Source of the DNA: Adiantum capillus-veneris
Lineage: Eukaryota; Streptophyta; Polypodiopsida; Polypodiales; Pteridaceae
Direction of reading: 5' to 3'
Assembly (NCBI GenBank): GCA_014529385.2
Contig: CM043967.1
Location: 4,459,001-4,523,000, forward strand
DNA: 64,000 bases
The notes beneath the pieces are model-generated. The model saw only the letters and a program-made list of their open reading frames with translations, ran no database searches and had not been told where the DNA came from. Shown piece by piece: positions 25,001 through 37,000 of this stretch. Numbering within the stretch: position 1 is the stretch's first letter; each line of letters starts with the position of its first letter. The position numbers and the translations under genes are program-made.

Positions 25001-28000
25001 GGAGAGGAAGGCTAAGAAAGCAAAGACAAATGAGACACTTGTGTGAGATCTTTTGGAGATGCTATAGGATGTTGAGTCTGTGCAACTTTGTAGAGCGTGG
25101 GGCAAAGTGAGATAAAGAGGAGGCTTTAATTTCTTCGACAACGGAGCCAAGGCCAACTTCATCTCACCAAAGATGGCCAAAAAGTTCGAGTCAAGCTTGA
25201 GGAGAGAGGGCCATAGATGGATGCCACTCTAGCGACACTTGGGCATGAGTTTGGAGTGACGTCTTTGCAAATTGAGTTTGCATGTTCAAGGATATGTTGG
25301 ACAATGTAATCACGTGTTGGATGGATGACTCACCGAAACATGTAAAACTGCAATTGAAAGACTTGAAAAGGATTGACAGATAAAACTTGCACTTTGTAGA
25401 CGACATGAGAGTAGTTGCGTTTCGCTCTATAGAGTATTGGTCGTCAAGTCAAGCGCTCTCGGTAGTATTTTTTCAATTAATTAATCAAGTGAATTACAAA
25501 GGCACTTGATGTCACGAGACTGTGACAATCACTATCTATATTTGCTGATTTCTTTCCCTTGATTTTTATTTAATTTTTGGGACCCTCTTGTTGAAATCAC
25601 AAATGCCCGGACATTGCGTGGCTAGTGTGAAATGGTCGTCGACCGAGAGTCTCACGTGTAGGAGTCAAGGCCAGCCAACCACAAGATGGTTGGGCCTATC
25701 GGCACTAGAATCCGACTAGTAAAGAAGTGGCTAGGCTCAATTAAAGTCATATAGGCCCCTCGACAAGACTTTATAAGTTGGTGGGTACTAGGAATTAAAC
25801 CAAAAGGAGCAAACTGGACAAATGGCAATAGGAGAGCAACCTGTAGGTCAACACTCAGTCCAAAATATCTAATTCCAAGAGGGGGCGCCCAAAATTGAGG
25901 TTGAGGCTGATTTTTTGAGCAAGTGTGCTCCATTGTGTGTGTGAGTAGTGGGTGCAGGTGATCACAGCTTTAATGGAAAGCTTGCGTTCTCCCTTGTCTC
26001 ATGCAGCGCGATCATTTTCTCTCACACATCTCTCTCCCCCTTTGCACATATGGTAATGCCCTAGGAATAGGGCTTCTCAGATTCTAGGGGTTTTATGCGC
26101 GTTTGTCAAGGCAAGAGCCTTCTGTACGGGAATCGGATTAGCTAATTGCTAATCCCCTATAGTACGCACAATGTCATTGCAAAGGAACACACAAACAAAG
26201 AGTTTTCTCGCGCGAACTATCCCATTGCGTGCGGGAGCTTTTGAGACACGTGTAGACATGTTTGCTTTGCTCAAAATGGTGCGAAACAGAAAATTACATC
26301 CTGTTGTGTTTTTTTTTGCAGGTTTAGGGTTTCGTCCCTAAACTGCAAGGTAATGCCAAGGGAGCCTCACGATAGCCTTGGGTGCTTATATAGGACAATT
26401 TAGAGAGATTTCCCGCGAGGAATCTTGTCTAAATCAAAGAGCAAGTGACCCTACGGGTGGCAGAGCTCAAGGGCTACCCACAAGAGTGATGGGCACATGA
26501 ATGGGAGCGCAAAACAGAGAATTATTGCTTGCTGTAATTTGTTTTGCAGGTTTAGGGTTTTGGCCAGTTTTGATGCCTACAGGTCCCATAAGCTTCGGGG
26601 AAGCTAGGGAATCACTGAACAAGTGTTGTAGTGCAAATTGGAGGTGAAAAACAAAGATTTCAATTTGCTGTAATTTCTCGCCAGGTTTTGTAAAGTGCTC
26701 TAAAGTGCGTGAAAAGTCACTGTTTTCTTGGGTTTTGTCTGTGGAGACTTCTATTGTGGTTATGCTGCCAAAATCAGCTTAGGGGAATGTCAACCCGATA
26801 AAAGTGGGACAGCTTGTAGAAGTTAGCTTGTAGAAGTTTACAGGTTTTTCTCAAGTGTAATAAGAAAAAAGAAATACCGAAAGAGGCGCCAGTCTCTGGG
26901 GCCAACAGGGTGTTGCTGTCTGCTTGGAAGCGCTCTAGCTGCAAAGCCATGTTTTGTTTTGAAGTGTTGAATTCTAGTCACATGCTTATTCGCGAAGTTC
27001 CTTTGTGTTGTAAAGTTCAAGTAAAGTTAAACAGTGTAAAGATCAGGTGAAAGCTAAAGTCTATCGCCCTTTAGTGAGTCTACGGGTCGGTTTCACTTGG
27101 TTGTAACGAAAGCATGTCTAAAAACAGCCCTTAAAAAGCATCTTCTGTAATAAATAGAAATAAATAAATAAAAATAAATAAATAAATAAATAAAAACAAT
27201 AAAAATAAATAAATAAATTAATAAATATACACCGTCAAAAGCAATTGTTGGGTGACCCGCAAAAACAGGAGGGTTCTCGCAAACAAAAGGCCAAAGGGTT
27301 TTGTGAAGCAAGAGTCTCTCTCTCTCTATAAATTTTAAAAAATTAAAATATTATATATATTAAAATATTTAAAAATTCCTTTGAGGTATTGATGCCTAGA
27401 AAGATGTAACCAAGATATAAGCCTATAGGTCAAGCTGGCCTCCAAAGAACATTAAGATGATCTTTCAAGAATTTGAAGTGCTTTTAGTTTTGTTCAGATT
27501 GTGTAAAAGTTTGTTCCGGTCTATCTTTTTTGTTGGCACGTGGTGCTCTATGGTTACACTAACCACGTGCAGTGTGACGTGATTGTTGCAACTTGTGGAA
27601 CAACAAAAAGAGAACATTACGGATGGCAAGATTGATATGGAGGCTCTACATCAAAAGTTGATGCTTGTGCTACCAATGCTATACCTTGATGAAGTTCTCA
27701 GGTATCCCCTTTAATGTTTTCATCCCTTCCCAATCCTCTTCAATGAAGGTACCGCCGTAATTCCAAACTTTTTGGTAGGCCATGTTTGGCTAATGGCCTT
27801 CAAAGGGTGTCTACCTCGATCACACGTTGGATAACAAATCTCACCATCGGGAGCTTTGCCACACAACGTGTAGCTTGCCTGAGATATATATAGTATGTTG
27901 GTGGACAAGTTCCATACTACGTGCCTTGTTTTTTGAAGTAGACACCCTTTGCTCTTATTACTATGCTAAATCCTTCTAGGATGGTTGACCTATTGTAAAC

Positions 28001-31000
28001 TTTTTTTTTTTGGGCCCTAGATGGAGTTCAATATTCAAAGTAAGCATTCAAATTTTTGCAACAATTGAGATGGTTGAAAGGTATACGATGGGATTAGCCG
28101 TTTTAAGACGAGGCTAGTGAGTTGGCAAAATCGTTGCCAGTTCTAGTAGCCATGGTACAGGACGTGACGTTTAATACGCGGTGTACGATATGCCTACTAG
28201 ACGTATTTTTGAGAATCAAAAATGAAATACGTCAACTTTTTTAGATATGATACTTTAATAAGGACAAATGAAGTGGATCATGCACCTTTTCAATGACTCT
28301 TCAATGTCTATTTATAGCATACATAAACAATCACCAGGAAGCTCTAAAACATACTTGATCAACTAGCAAAAGACATTATAATAGAATACGTTTTGAGCAA
28401 AAAAACGCTAGAATAGAAAACGCTTTGAGACGTACTGTACGTTTCAATATAGGATGTCCCATATTCTAAATAAAATACGCGTATTGTAGCTGCTATGTTG
28501 CCAGTATGAGGCAACCTATGGCTCTTGTTACAATCAAACTCTTCAAGAAGTTTTAATTTTGGCCCAATTGGCTTTCCGCTCCTTAAGACATGGTTGATCA
28601 TTAAGCCTTTTTATGCTTCCATGCTAAGGACAATCAAGACTTTGGCACTATATAAATAGTTCCTCTATGTCTTTACTGCGTGTGTATGACAAGCGACTCT
28701 CTCATACACACTATATCTATGTTGTAGAGGGTTAAAATCACTTTTCAAAAGCTATTGGTCAACCTTCTTGTACTAAAACTGCAAATATCGCAAGGTTACT
28801 TGCCATCACCTTCACCCACAAAGGTTTGATTGGTACGTACAATAGATAATGCTGGAGCTGTAGCAAGAGCTACTTAAATCCTTTAAGGTTTTATTGGGAT
28901 TTTCAATAGATAGTGTTGGAGCTACTGTAAGCCCTTGGAAACTTTCATTTGGCGAGTTCTCATTTAAAGTTGTCCCTCTTCCTTTAAGTCGATTAGTCAT
29001 GGGAACAATGAATTAGGCATAATCTGCAATGAATCAGTGATCGGATCTACATAAAGCTGACTTTTATAGGTTCCTTGCAGTTGGCCCTTGCATTATTGTC
29101 CTGGTTTTGTCTGGATCCATCTTGATTCCCTTTCTTTAAATAACATGACCCAAATATGTAACTAGCTGTACAAAATTCCTACCTAGATTTCTTTGCATAA
29201 GGGAATGGGATTCTAACAATTGAAACCCGTTACGTAAGTATCTGAAAGGCGAAGGTAGATCAACTAATGAGGCATTTATGTTTAATAGCATAAGTAAGAA
29301 ACTATGAATGCAAATTTCACTCATTAGATGCTACAAAACCGCACCCTAACAGTATTCAGTTCTTTTTAAGATTGTTATAGATGAGGTTATCATCTTTAAA
29401 AACTACAATAGAATATCTAAAATAGGGCTGCAAAATACTGTTTAGAATGCCCATATCTTGCTCGGATGCCACTCTATGAACATCCTAAACCTTAATTCAA
29501 GTCTGGTAAATATCATGATCATAAATCGATTTTTATGAAGAATTCAACCCCTTGAAGTTGATGAATAAGATCCTCAATTCCAGTCATTTGGGATTTATTC
29601 TTCATAATTATTTGTTTAGTGCTCTTCAATCCATACAAGTGGTTGAGAGCCATCGTTTTTCTTGACCAATAAAATTGGAGAGATCCATCGTGAGTTTGTG
29701 GCTTTAAGAACCCCTTTACTTAGTATTCTCTTATCTGCTTTTCTATCTTCTGGTGCTGTGATTTAATAAGCCTATAAGGTGGGTGTGCATCCTTGTATAA
29801 ACACATTCAAGGCGGTAGTCATGCCAAAAGGCTGTTCTTACTTGCAAATATTGTGTTCAGGTTATTGACAGGATAGTGGAGTTTTCTCGTTATCAACTTG
29901 TACATAGCCTGTTTACTATGTATGATCCCTTCTATCGGAAGCTTCACAAGGGAGGTGAAATGGAAGATGGTGGTAAGTCAGCAAGTCTGAATCTCTAGAC
30001 AGAAACAGCGAACGCCTCACTAAGGGATCATGTTGTGTTTGCATTACTCTCAGACCTGGAAGATGATGGGATGGAGATAGAGAATGGGCCTGCAGCAACA
30101 AAGAAGGGACGTCGAAAGAGTAAAGGACAGAGAATCAGGCGATCAAATTTCAATAAGTAAGCTGCCACACCTGGTATTACGCTCTCTTTCCTTAGAATTC
30201 GAATTGTCTTTTTGGTGCAGTAACTGTCAGTAAGGACCTAAGATTTTTAGCAGTCTTACACTTTGACTTATTTGATTCGCGCATACTATTTGAGTTCACA
30301 TCTTACTTGTTTGCATAACAAGTACCAGTGCAATTTCTCAATGCAGGGTCTCTGGTCCTGCGTCAATTGTGCTACAAAAGCTGTGTAGCATCCTTGTTTT
30401 GATTAAGGATCTTCTTTCCACTGAACGCTTGATAGACAGCAGTGTTCTTCAGTTAATGAAGACTGTATTGGCAATTTTTGGTGTAGAAAACCTGCAGCTC
30501 CTACAGCTGAAAGCAGTAGGAGTCATTTGTACGGTAATTTTTATTATCCACAAGTTCTGGAGTCTGTACATTTGAAATGTATCAGGAGGCAATAGCCGGT
30601 GCTGTCCTCACATTTGCAGATTTTTTCAAATTACTCACAACATCGAACTGCAATTCTGGATGAGATTCTCTCTTTGCTCTGGAGGTTCCCTTCTTCAAAA
30701 CGACATCTTCGGACTTACCATCTTCCTGATGAGGAATCAAAACAAGTTCAAATGTTGACAGCTTTGATTCTCCAACTAGTACAATGTAGTGTAAACCTCC
30801 CAAATTCTTGGGAAGGTTTGAATAGCGCTAACAGTCTGGATGCGACCGATGCACCTATGCGCTTAGATGCAGCTAATGATGTTTCAAACACTCTAAGCAA
30901 AGACAATGATCCAGCCATGGAGGCAAGTACTTATTTTTGGAGAAATGTTCTGCAACGCTGGACGATGCCTAAAGCTCATGAAGGATCAGACATTAGGTGT

Positions 31001-34000
31001 TTGGTGGAAAATCTTGTCATTGATTTGTTGACAACGTTAAATGCACCAGAATTTCCAGCTGCCAATGTTTTACTTCAGGTATTTCTCCTATTCTTAATAA
31101 GAGAAATTGCCTATAAGTGATGTGAGTTATCAGACTCTTTGTTCGACTGCGCAGGTTCTATGCGTGCTTCTGTTTGGCTCAGCAGGACTAAAGTCTAAGG
31201 ATGCATCTGTTCGTGCATTAGCAATTGAACTTCTCGGTCATATTGCTGCTCGGTTAAAGCAAGATGCAATTGCATGTAACAAAGAAACCTTGTGGGTTCT
31301 CCAAGAGGTCCAAAACCCACAGGTGGAGTCTGGAACAGTGAAAGAAACTTGTGTTGTTTGTGGTGGTGGCAAAGGCTCTAAGCTTATTGTCCCCTGTGAT
31401 AGTTGTCACCGCCAGTTTCATGGTGATTGTGTTGGTATCACAGGGAACGATTTTCTTTCGCGAGGGTGGCTATGCCATTCTTGTTTCTGTAAGAGGCAGC
31501 TTTCTTCGCTTGAGGTGTTCCTAAAACAAAAGGCTGCTGATGGTAAACTGAGGCATAAAGTCAAAGGAGTTACCCAGTCAACAAGTTCTGATAATATTGT
31601 GGTTCCCAAATCAGGTGATGTAATTCTTCAACAGATGCTGTTAAACTATCTTGATGAGGCTGCTGCCAGTGACAATCTGACTGTGTATGCAAGGAGGTGA
31701 GTGTCATGTTCTGTCTTACAATTTCCGAGAGCAAGCTTAAATTTTAAATCTAAGGTTGTTATGGGTAGGTTCTACCTATGGCAGTGGTACCGGGATGATA
31801 GCCAAGGTGATGTGAACATTGCTTTTTACTCCGGTAGATGTCTGAGGCAAAGTTCAAATCATGTCAGAGGGGTTGTTCCCACTCCTTTTACGAGAGAGGT
31901 CATCGTAAGGATTTGTGCTGTGCTTGGTCAGCAAAGACCTCTTGCTAGAGGTTTTGATAGGATATTGGAGCGGTTGCTGGTAGTGTTTCTTCCTTCTTAC
32001 TTTCTTTTGTATTTCTTATGAGAGTGGGGGATTGAACTGTTCCTATTTACTCTCCAGGTCAGTTTACAAGAAAACTCTCCCACTCCCCGTGCAAAAGCTT
32101 TAAGAGCGGTAAGTTTTATTTACTCTCTTTGACAGTACTACAGACAATTAGTTTTTTCCACTCTTTTAACAATAGTACAGACTGATTGTAGTTGTTTGCA
32201 TTCTTTTAACAATACTACAGACTGATTGTAGTTGTTTGCACTCTCTTAACAATACTACTGACTGATTGTAATTTATTTGCAGTTGGTAGTTATCTCCTTA
32301 CAATAAGTTGTTCACGGAAGCAATTTTTAAACTAAATATACACTTCTTTCCCCCTTTATTTTCATGTGGATCTTTGCATGACATAAGGAGCTCGAATGTT
32401 GCAATTGTGAAGGAACACCTAAGAACATTATTTGAGCAGGCTGTTCAGGAAATTGGTGTGCACTAAATTTCACAATCAAAGTAATTGATCTGTCTCACAG
32501 AGTTCTGCATGCTCTTGGTCGGGAAAATCTTTCAAAGTTTAATTCATGATGTTGTTGGTACTGTTTCCTGTAATGATGTTGTTGGTACTGTTGCCTGTAA
32601 TGATGTTACTGTCTACACATTCTTTCGACAGAATGCAGAAGCGGCCTTTTTAAATGACACAAATGGAGTTAAGCGCAAAACAACACATCAGCCCTGTGTC
32701 TTACTGATTTTAATAGCAAGTACAAGCGCATAAGCATTACCCGCATCATTCTATGTTGCATATGCAAAGTCTGACATAGATGGATGCGTCTCATAACATG
32801 AAAATCACGTTTTAGAAAAGTTTGCACTTGTAAAAAAAGCATGCTGCGCTGAACAGGGGTGGCGGAAGTTCATTCCAGTGACTGCCATGACCTTTAGTAT
32901 GACCTGGCAGGCTTTGTGGCTGCATAAACCTGCCAACTTTACAAAAATCAGTCCTCGGTTCAGCCAAGAAATCGGTTCTTGCTTGCAAAGGGAGAGGTGA
33001 CACGGCAAGTTACTCTCCTCTTGCCACGTGTTTCTTAGTTTCCACTTAAATAAGGCCTCTAACTCTTTGGCGAAAATTTTTAATCGTCCAAGAGAATACA
33101 TTAAATAATTGGTGCACATACCTCTGATTTAAGTGCTGATTGACTCAAACACAAGCCACACCCATGGCTCTTTGGCCTTGACCCATTTCGCATTGACCAT
33201 GCCTTGTCCTAGAACCCCAATGCCATGTCTGCTCGTGCATGTTCAAGAGTTTCGAGTGAAAAGAAAGAGAACGAGACAAATTCAAGAGCTCTTGAACATG
33301 CCATGTCTGCATGTTCAAGAGCTTCGAGTGAAAAGAAAGAGAACGAAACAAATCCAAGAGCTCTTGAACATGCACGTTCAAGAGCTTCGAGTGAAAAGAA
33401 AGAGAACGAAACATTTTTTTTTTTGAAATATATATAGAAACCAAGACACACCTCCTGGGGATATTGAAAGAATGGAAGTGACCTTGATTCATGCCTCTGA
33501 AAACAATCCATGGCAACACATGACAATGGACACTAATGTGGACAACCCACATCTAATTGTATTAGTGTAAACAAACTCATATGAACAACAAGTGCTTTGA
33601 GTGAACAACAATCTTTCTCCTCACATAAGCGATAAGCACATCTCGCTTGAGGTCAAACCAAGGCTGCGTTCCAAATGCGTATTTATCAGTCTTCCCATAC
33701 CGTACGATATATACCATGCTGGTATTCGGTACTTAACGTATTGGTTGTTATTTATAAGCACTCACAAACACACATACATGTTTGCATGCATGCATGCTGT
33801 AGCAGAAATAGTGTATCGTGCTCTCTACCGTGGGTGCTTCTTAGTACAATGTGTGTGAAACCTCACTTCAACAGAATGAAAACACTGTAACAATGAACAA
33901 CAGAGCAAACACAAATAACTCAACAGTAGACTGTGAACAACAGGGGACTCCACTAACTCATGTGAACCAGTGCAAACTTTGGCTGGCAGCACTCTCAGTT

Positions 34001-37000
34001 CCAAGCCCAAAATCCACGGGTACAATGGGGGTATCGAGGCTCGAATGTGCAAGGAGAGTGTAGATGTGTGGTGCTAGACTGAGCACACAACGCTGGACTC
34101 AAGCTCAATAGGGTAAACACCCCATATTAAGGACAACGAGATTGCGATCACTCAATCTTCATGTAACCTGCAAGGTTTTGAGCGCAAGGGGGTTCATCAC
34201 AAAGCTGACGATGACGGCTTTCGAACGCACTTGACGGTTCACGCTCTGAAGGAGGACACGTTGGATCCAGTACTGAACTTGGGTACCTGCGAATAGGATC
34301 AAGGCATGTCATCGTAACCGTCCCTCCACTAGCACTTAAGTGCTCTACGTCTCGGACCCGTTAGTCCCTTACATTTGTCCCACTACATGGACCTGTCCTT
34401 TTATCGGGGCCTTGACCCTACTCAATAAACCACCTAAAACAACATACCAAGACTAAGCAAATATGAGCATATATACAAAAAGGGCAGCCAACGGATAACT
34501 CAAATATCCTTGACAGTCTAGCTGCACCTATCTCCAATGTGGCGGGGAAGAACTGGCCACGGTGTCCTCTAGACCACCACTCTTGTCATGTCAAGTCCAC
34601 CTAGTGTGAACCCACGACCACGGCCAACTGTAACTCTCTTTCCATGCAAAGTGACACTGTAGCCCAACTACAGGTTGCCGGCCACAAGACCACTCATCCT
34701 CCCGGGGAGTGGTGGTACTGTAAACCTGCAAGAGCACTATTGTGGTCTGTACACCAAAGGTGATGAGGATGCCCATATGCGACTATCTACTAGTGTTCTG
34801 ACGATGGAGGTGGGGGATTAGACGTATGGTGGAGGGTAGTGGCTATATCTTGGAGGAGGGTGCACCGGGTATGGCGCACCGGCTCCATGAGTAGCAGGTG
34901 TAGTAGTGTGAGAAGGTGGAGCAGCGGATGGCAAATAGCTGGGGAAGCCACTGTAAAGCGAAGCATAATGTGACGAGGGCGGCTGGGAGAGCGAGTGTCA
35001 CAAACGGGAGCGCACACGAATAATCAACAAGATGAAAATAAATAATCTTTCAACTAAACAGAGTTGAGGGAGAAGTTTGACACAATATTTGGGACGAGAA
35101 GATGGGCTGGTCCCTCCCCCCCCTTAAAGAGAATCCTTTATTAGGGAGAATCTTTTTACAAACACAAGAAAACCCCTCCGTTCTAATTCTCTGACTCGAT
35201 GGTCGTTCCTTCCCGTAAGGGAAATCCGAGAGACGAGCTTTCAATCTTTTTCCGTCTGTACTCGGAGTAGAGACTCCGCAGACAATTTCCGAATTCCGTT
35301 CTCGGAATTCCCAAGCGTGGACCGAAGCCTTTCCGCTTCTCCTTCGCGACGAAGTACCTGCAAACACATGCACAAACACGGGACACCAATTCGTATGGCG
35401 AATCCACAATAGATACCTGTCGCTCTTGCGTGGGAAAAGCGACTTCCGTACTTCGCAGTCTCGTGATCTCTTGCGTCTGCTCTGGCGGCGGAGTCTTCTC
35501 TTGCTGGCGCTGGCAACAACTCCTCTGAATGAGGGCATGTGGTGCTTTTATAGCTCCCTGGCCACAGCAGGAATAGCTGAGCAGAGGCTGGCCGTGTAGA
35601 GATCGCGGCAGTTTTTTTTTTGTGTGTGTGTGTTTTGCTGTTCTACCTGAAATAGGGAGAGAGAATTCGTTGGCTGGTTTTGTTGCTTTATTTTCTAAGT
35701 GGCTGTCCACTTATTAAGTGGGCGGCCGACATCTTTTAAAATTGGTTTGAACCTGCTCAAAAACTCGATAAAACCTTTTAAGTTAAAAACAATGCCTTTC
35801 ATAGCACTTCTTAAGTGTCCTTGGATGCAACCACATGCACAAATGCAATGCAAACATAGATTCCTCGTGGGAAAGCATCTGCTCTTCTCGGAAAACTCGT
35901 TAAAAAATTCCGCTTTTTAAGAAAAGCTTCTCAAAACCCATCTTTATTCTTTTGCTTGCGTCTTTACGCGTATTCCTCTTTCCAGTTCGGGTTTCCTGCC
36001 AGACCAACGAGATATTCCCTTTCCGATGCTCCCGTCACCCCATCATGTGACGCATCAGGAATATTCGTTCCCCGGTCTCTCCTACTGAACTAACAGTAAA
36101 ACCCCTTTGCGATGCTTAATGTCACCCATCGTATGACGCGTCAGAGTTTTCTGTTTCTCATGGCTTTTAATAATTCCAGTAGATGTACAATTCCTAACCT
36201 TATGGTTCAAGTGCACATCTTTAAATATCCTAATTTCAATAAAAAGAAATTACTCGAGAAAATAAGAAAATAGTCCATTTAGCAACATCCGTCTGGTTTC
36301 TAAACAGTTGTCCTGAACTGTAGTGCTTGTACATATCCTTCCAGAATCTCAGGAGAGGATGCTAGTTCCTGCTCGGTCATCCACTGAGCATCTAGAGGAG
36401 AATAATTCTTAAACTTTACCAAATACTTACGTGTAATCTTCCCGGACTTAAGTGGCTGCTCCTGATAATGAATGATCTGTTCCGGTTGGAGTGTTTCTTC
36501 CGTTTCCTCAACCTCAGGAGGTTCCTCAGCAATAGGCTGACTTGGAGGTGGTCCCACATATGGCCGGATTAAACTAACACGGAAAGCATTGTGGATCTTC
36601 CAATTAGATGGTAAGTCTAATCGGAACATCACATCGTTCACTTGGTCAATTATCTTAAACGGCCCATAATAGCGATTGGAAAATTTTACCACTTTCCCTG
36701 TATGAGTCGCTTGTTTCTATAGTCTTGCCTTCTTAAACTTGAGTAAGACTAATTGACCGACTGTTAAGTACAGATTCTTTCTGTGCTTGTTTGCAGCTTT
36801 CTTATGTTTTTCCTGAGAGTGCAAAATTGCTCTCTTAACTTGCCCGTAGGCCGTGTCCAAATCCCGGACAAACTTATCTGCTGCGAAAATCTTATCCTTA
36901 GTGACAAGGATCGATGGAAGCAAAGGCTTACCATAGAGAATCTCAAAAGGTGCTTTTCCCGTAGACGAATACACGGTATTGTTATATGCGTACTCAACAA

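Noticed and set aside
30590-30619. An earlier acceptor (ATCAG|GAGGC) for the SCC2 exon starting at 30,620
   Set aside because: It would add 35 bp and break the frame. TTTGCAG|ATTTTTTC restores the frame as [11 protein letters not shown].
30582-30803. A minus-strand frame over the SCC2 exon at 30,620
   Set aside because: It is a shadow of the plus-strand exon, which has consistent phase and splice sites.
31770-31785. Acceptor GGCAG|TGGTACC for the exon before WYRDD
   Set aside because: The phase does not fit the preceding donor. ATGGGTAG|GTTCTACC does, and yields the expected [10 protein letters not shown].
33145-33552. Repetitive protein frames on both strands over the hairpin repeats
   Set aside because: The frames are a by-product of a tandem repeat whose unit stays open by chance; no start context or homologous domain.
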